Source: an uncultured Dysgonomonas sp.
GTDB lineage: Bacteria > Bacteroidota > Bacteroidia > Bacteroidales > Dysgonomonadaceae
Assembly (NCBI GenBank): GCA_937875275.1
Contig: CALNCC010000046.1
Coordinates: 1-32,709, forward strand
Length of the DNA: 32,709 nucleotides
Reading direction: 5' to 3'
Shown here: piece by piece, positions 32,331 to 32,709 of the stretch
How the letters are laid out: each line of letters starts with the position of its first letter
Numbering within the stretch: position 1 is the first letter of the stretch
Position numbers and translations under genes: made by a program
Notes under the pieces: model-generated
What the model saw: the letters and a program-made list of their open reading frames with translations, nothing else
Database searches by the model: none
Told to the model about the DNA's origin: nothing

Positions 32331-32709
32331 ATGGCTAAAGTTTTAAACGACTTAAGAAATACAAGAAACATCGGTATCATGGCGCATATCGATGCGGGTA
32401 AGACAACGACTTCTGAGCGTATCCTTTTCTATACAGGATTGACTCATAAGATCGGGGAAACTCACGATGGTACAGCTACAATGGACTGGATGGCCCAAGA
32501 GCAAGAACGTGGTATCACTATCACATCTGCCGCTACTACCACTCAGTGGAGATTCGACAAAGAGTTGTTTAAAATCAACTTGATCGACACTCCGGGACAC
32601 GTTGACTTTACCGTAGAAGTAGAACGTTCGCTTCGTATCCTTGATGGAGCTATCGCTACATTCTGTGCAGTAGGTGGTGTTGAACCTCAATCTGAAACAG
32701 TTTGGCGTC
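32331..32709 (+). CDS. fusA: Elongation factor G, N-terminal part (runs off the window)
   Basis: 126 residues visible. The G1 loop is AHIDAGKTTT, the G2 region is ERGITITSAATT and the G3 motif DTPGHVDFTVEVERS follows. MDWMAQEQERGITITS is the EF-G form of the switch region. It catalyses GTP-driven translocation of tRNAs on the ribosome. It starts 19 bases after rpsG, with an AGAGGAGA sequence between them that could serve as a ribosome-binding site, and belongs to the same str transcript. Confidence 0.98.
   Translation, partial: MAKVLNDLRNTRNIGIMAHIDAGKTTTSERILFYTGLTHKIGETHDGTATMDWMAQEQERGITITSAATTTQWRFDKELFKINLIDTPGHVDFTVEVERSLRILDGAIATFCAVGGVEPQSETVWR

Overview
The window is a stretch of Bacteroidales chromosome. 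The evidence is an alpha-L-rhamnosidase-like GH106 enzyme, SusD-era style lipoprotein glycosidases (DUF4185, GH43), Bacteroidetes-type promoters (TTTG, about 19-20 bases, TAnnTTTG), and typical Bacteroidales versions of pssA/psd, kdtA, ilvE and the str operon. A Dysgonomonas/Parabacteroides-like host fits the enzyme content, but I cannot fix the genus from sequence alone.

Layout. Bases 1-2652 hold the C-terminal part of a large GH106-like enzyme, followed by a terminator and a convergent clan GH-A glycosidase broken by a one-base frameshift. Bases 4259-6830 are a visibly AT-rich island. It carries a HipA-like kinase gene overlapping a HIRAN-domain gene, a small ORF, and two decayed copies of the start of a tyrosine integrase, and it abuts a CAU-anticodon tRNA. 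I consider this the most novel system in the window: a split HipA-like kinase plus HIRAN module on a dead integrative element.

From 7072 to 19129 all genes lie on the minus strand and are mostly housekeeping: phosphatidylethanolamine synthesis (psd-pssA), a secreted sialidase-fold protein, a C1 peptidase, a 7TM-HD phosphodiesterase, Kdo transferase (kdtA), gltX, prfB with its programmed +1 frameshift, and a large periplasmic TPR protein. From 19220 to 24209 there is a compact unit in transcription order ruvX, def, two Wza-like lipoproteins and a Wzc-like tyrosine autokinase, ending in a strong hairpin. It provides the export and length-control core of a surface polysaccharide without the glycosyltransferases. 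Next come lptB, ilvE and an unusual lipoprotein-type peptide deformylase.

Bases 27163-30872 form a small carbohydrate locus: a DUF4185 lipoprotein, divergent from a small acidic protein, a GH43 lipoprotein and a secreted hypothetical protein. The window ends in the str operon (rpsL, rpsG, start of fusA) behind a consensus Bacteroidetes promoter.

No CRISPR array, rRNA or complete insertion sequence was seen.
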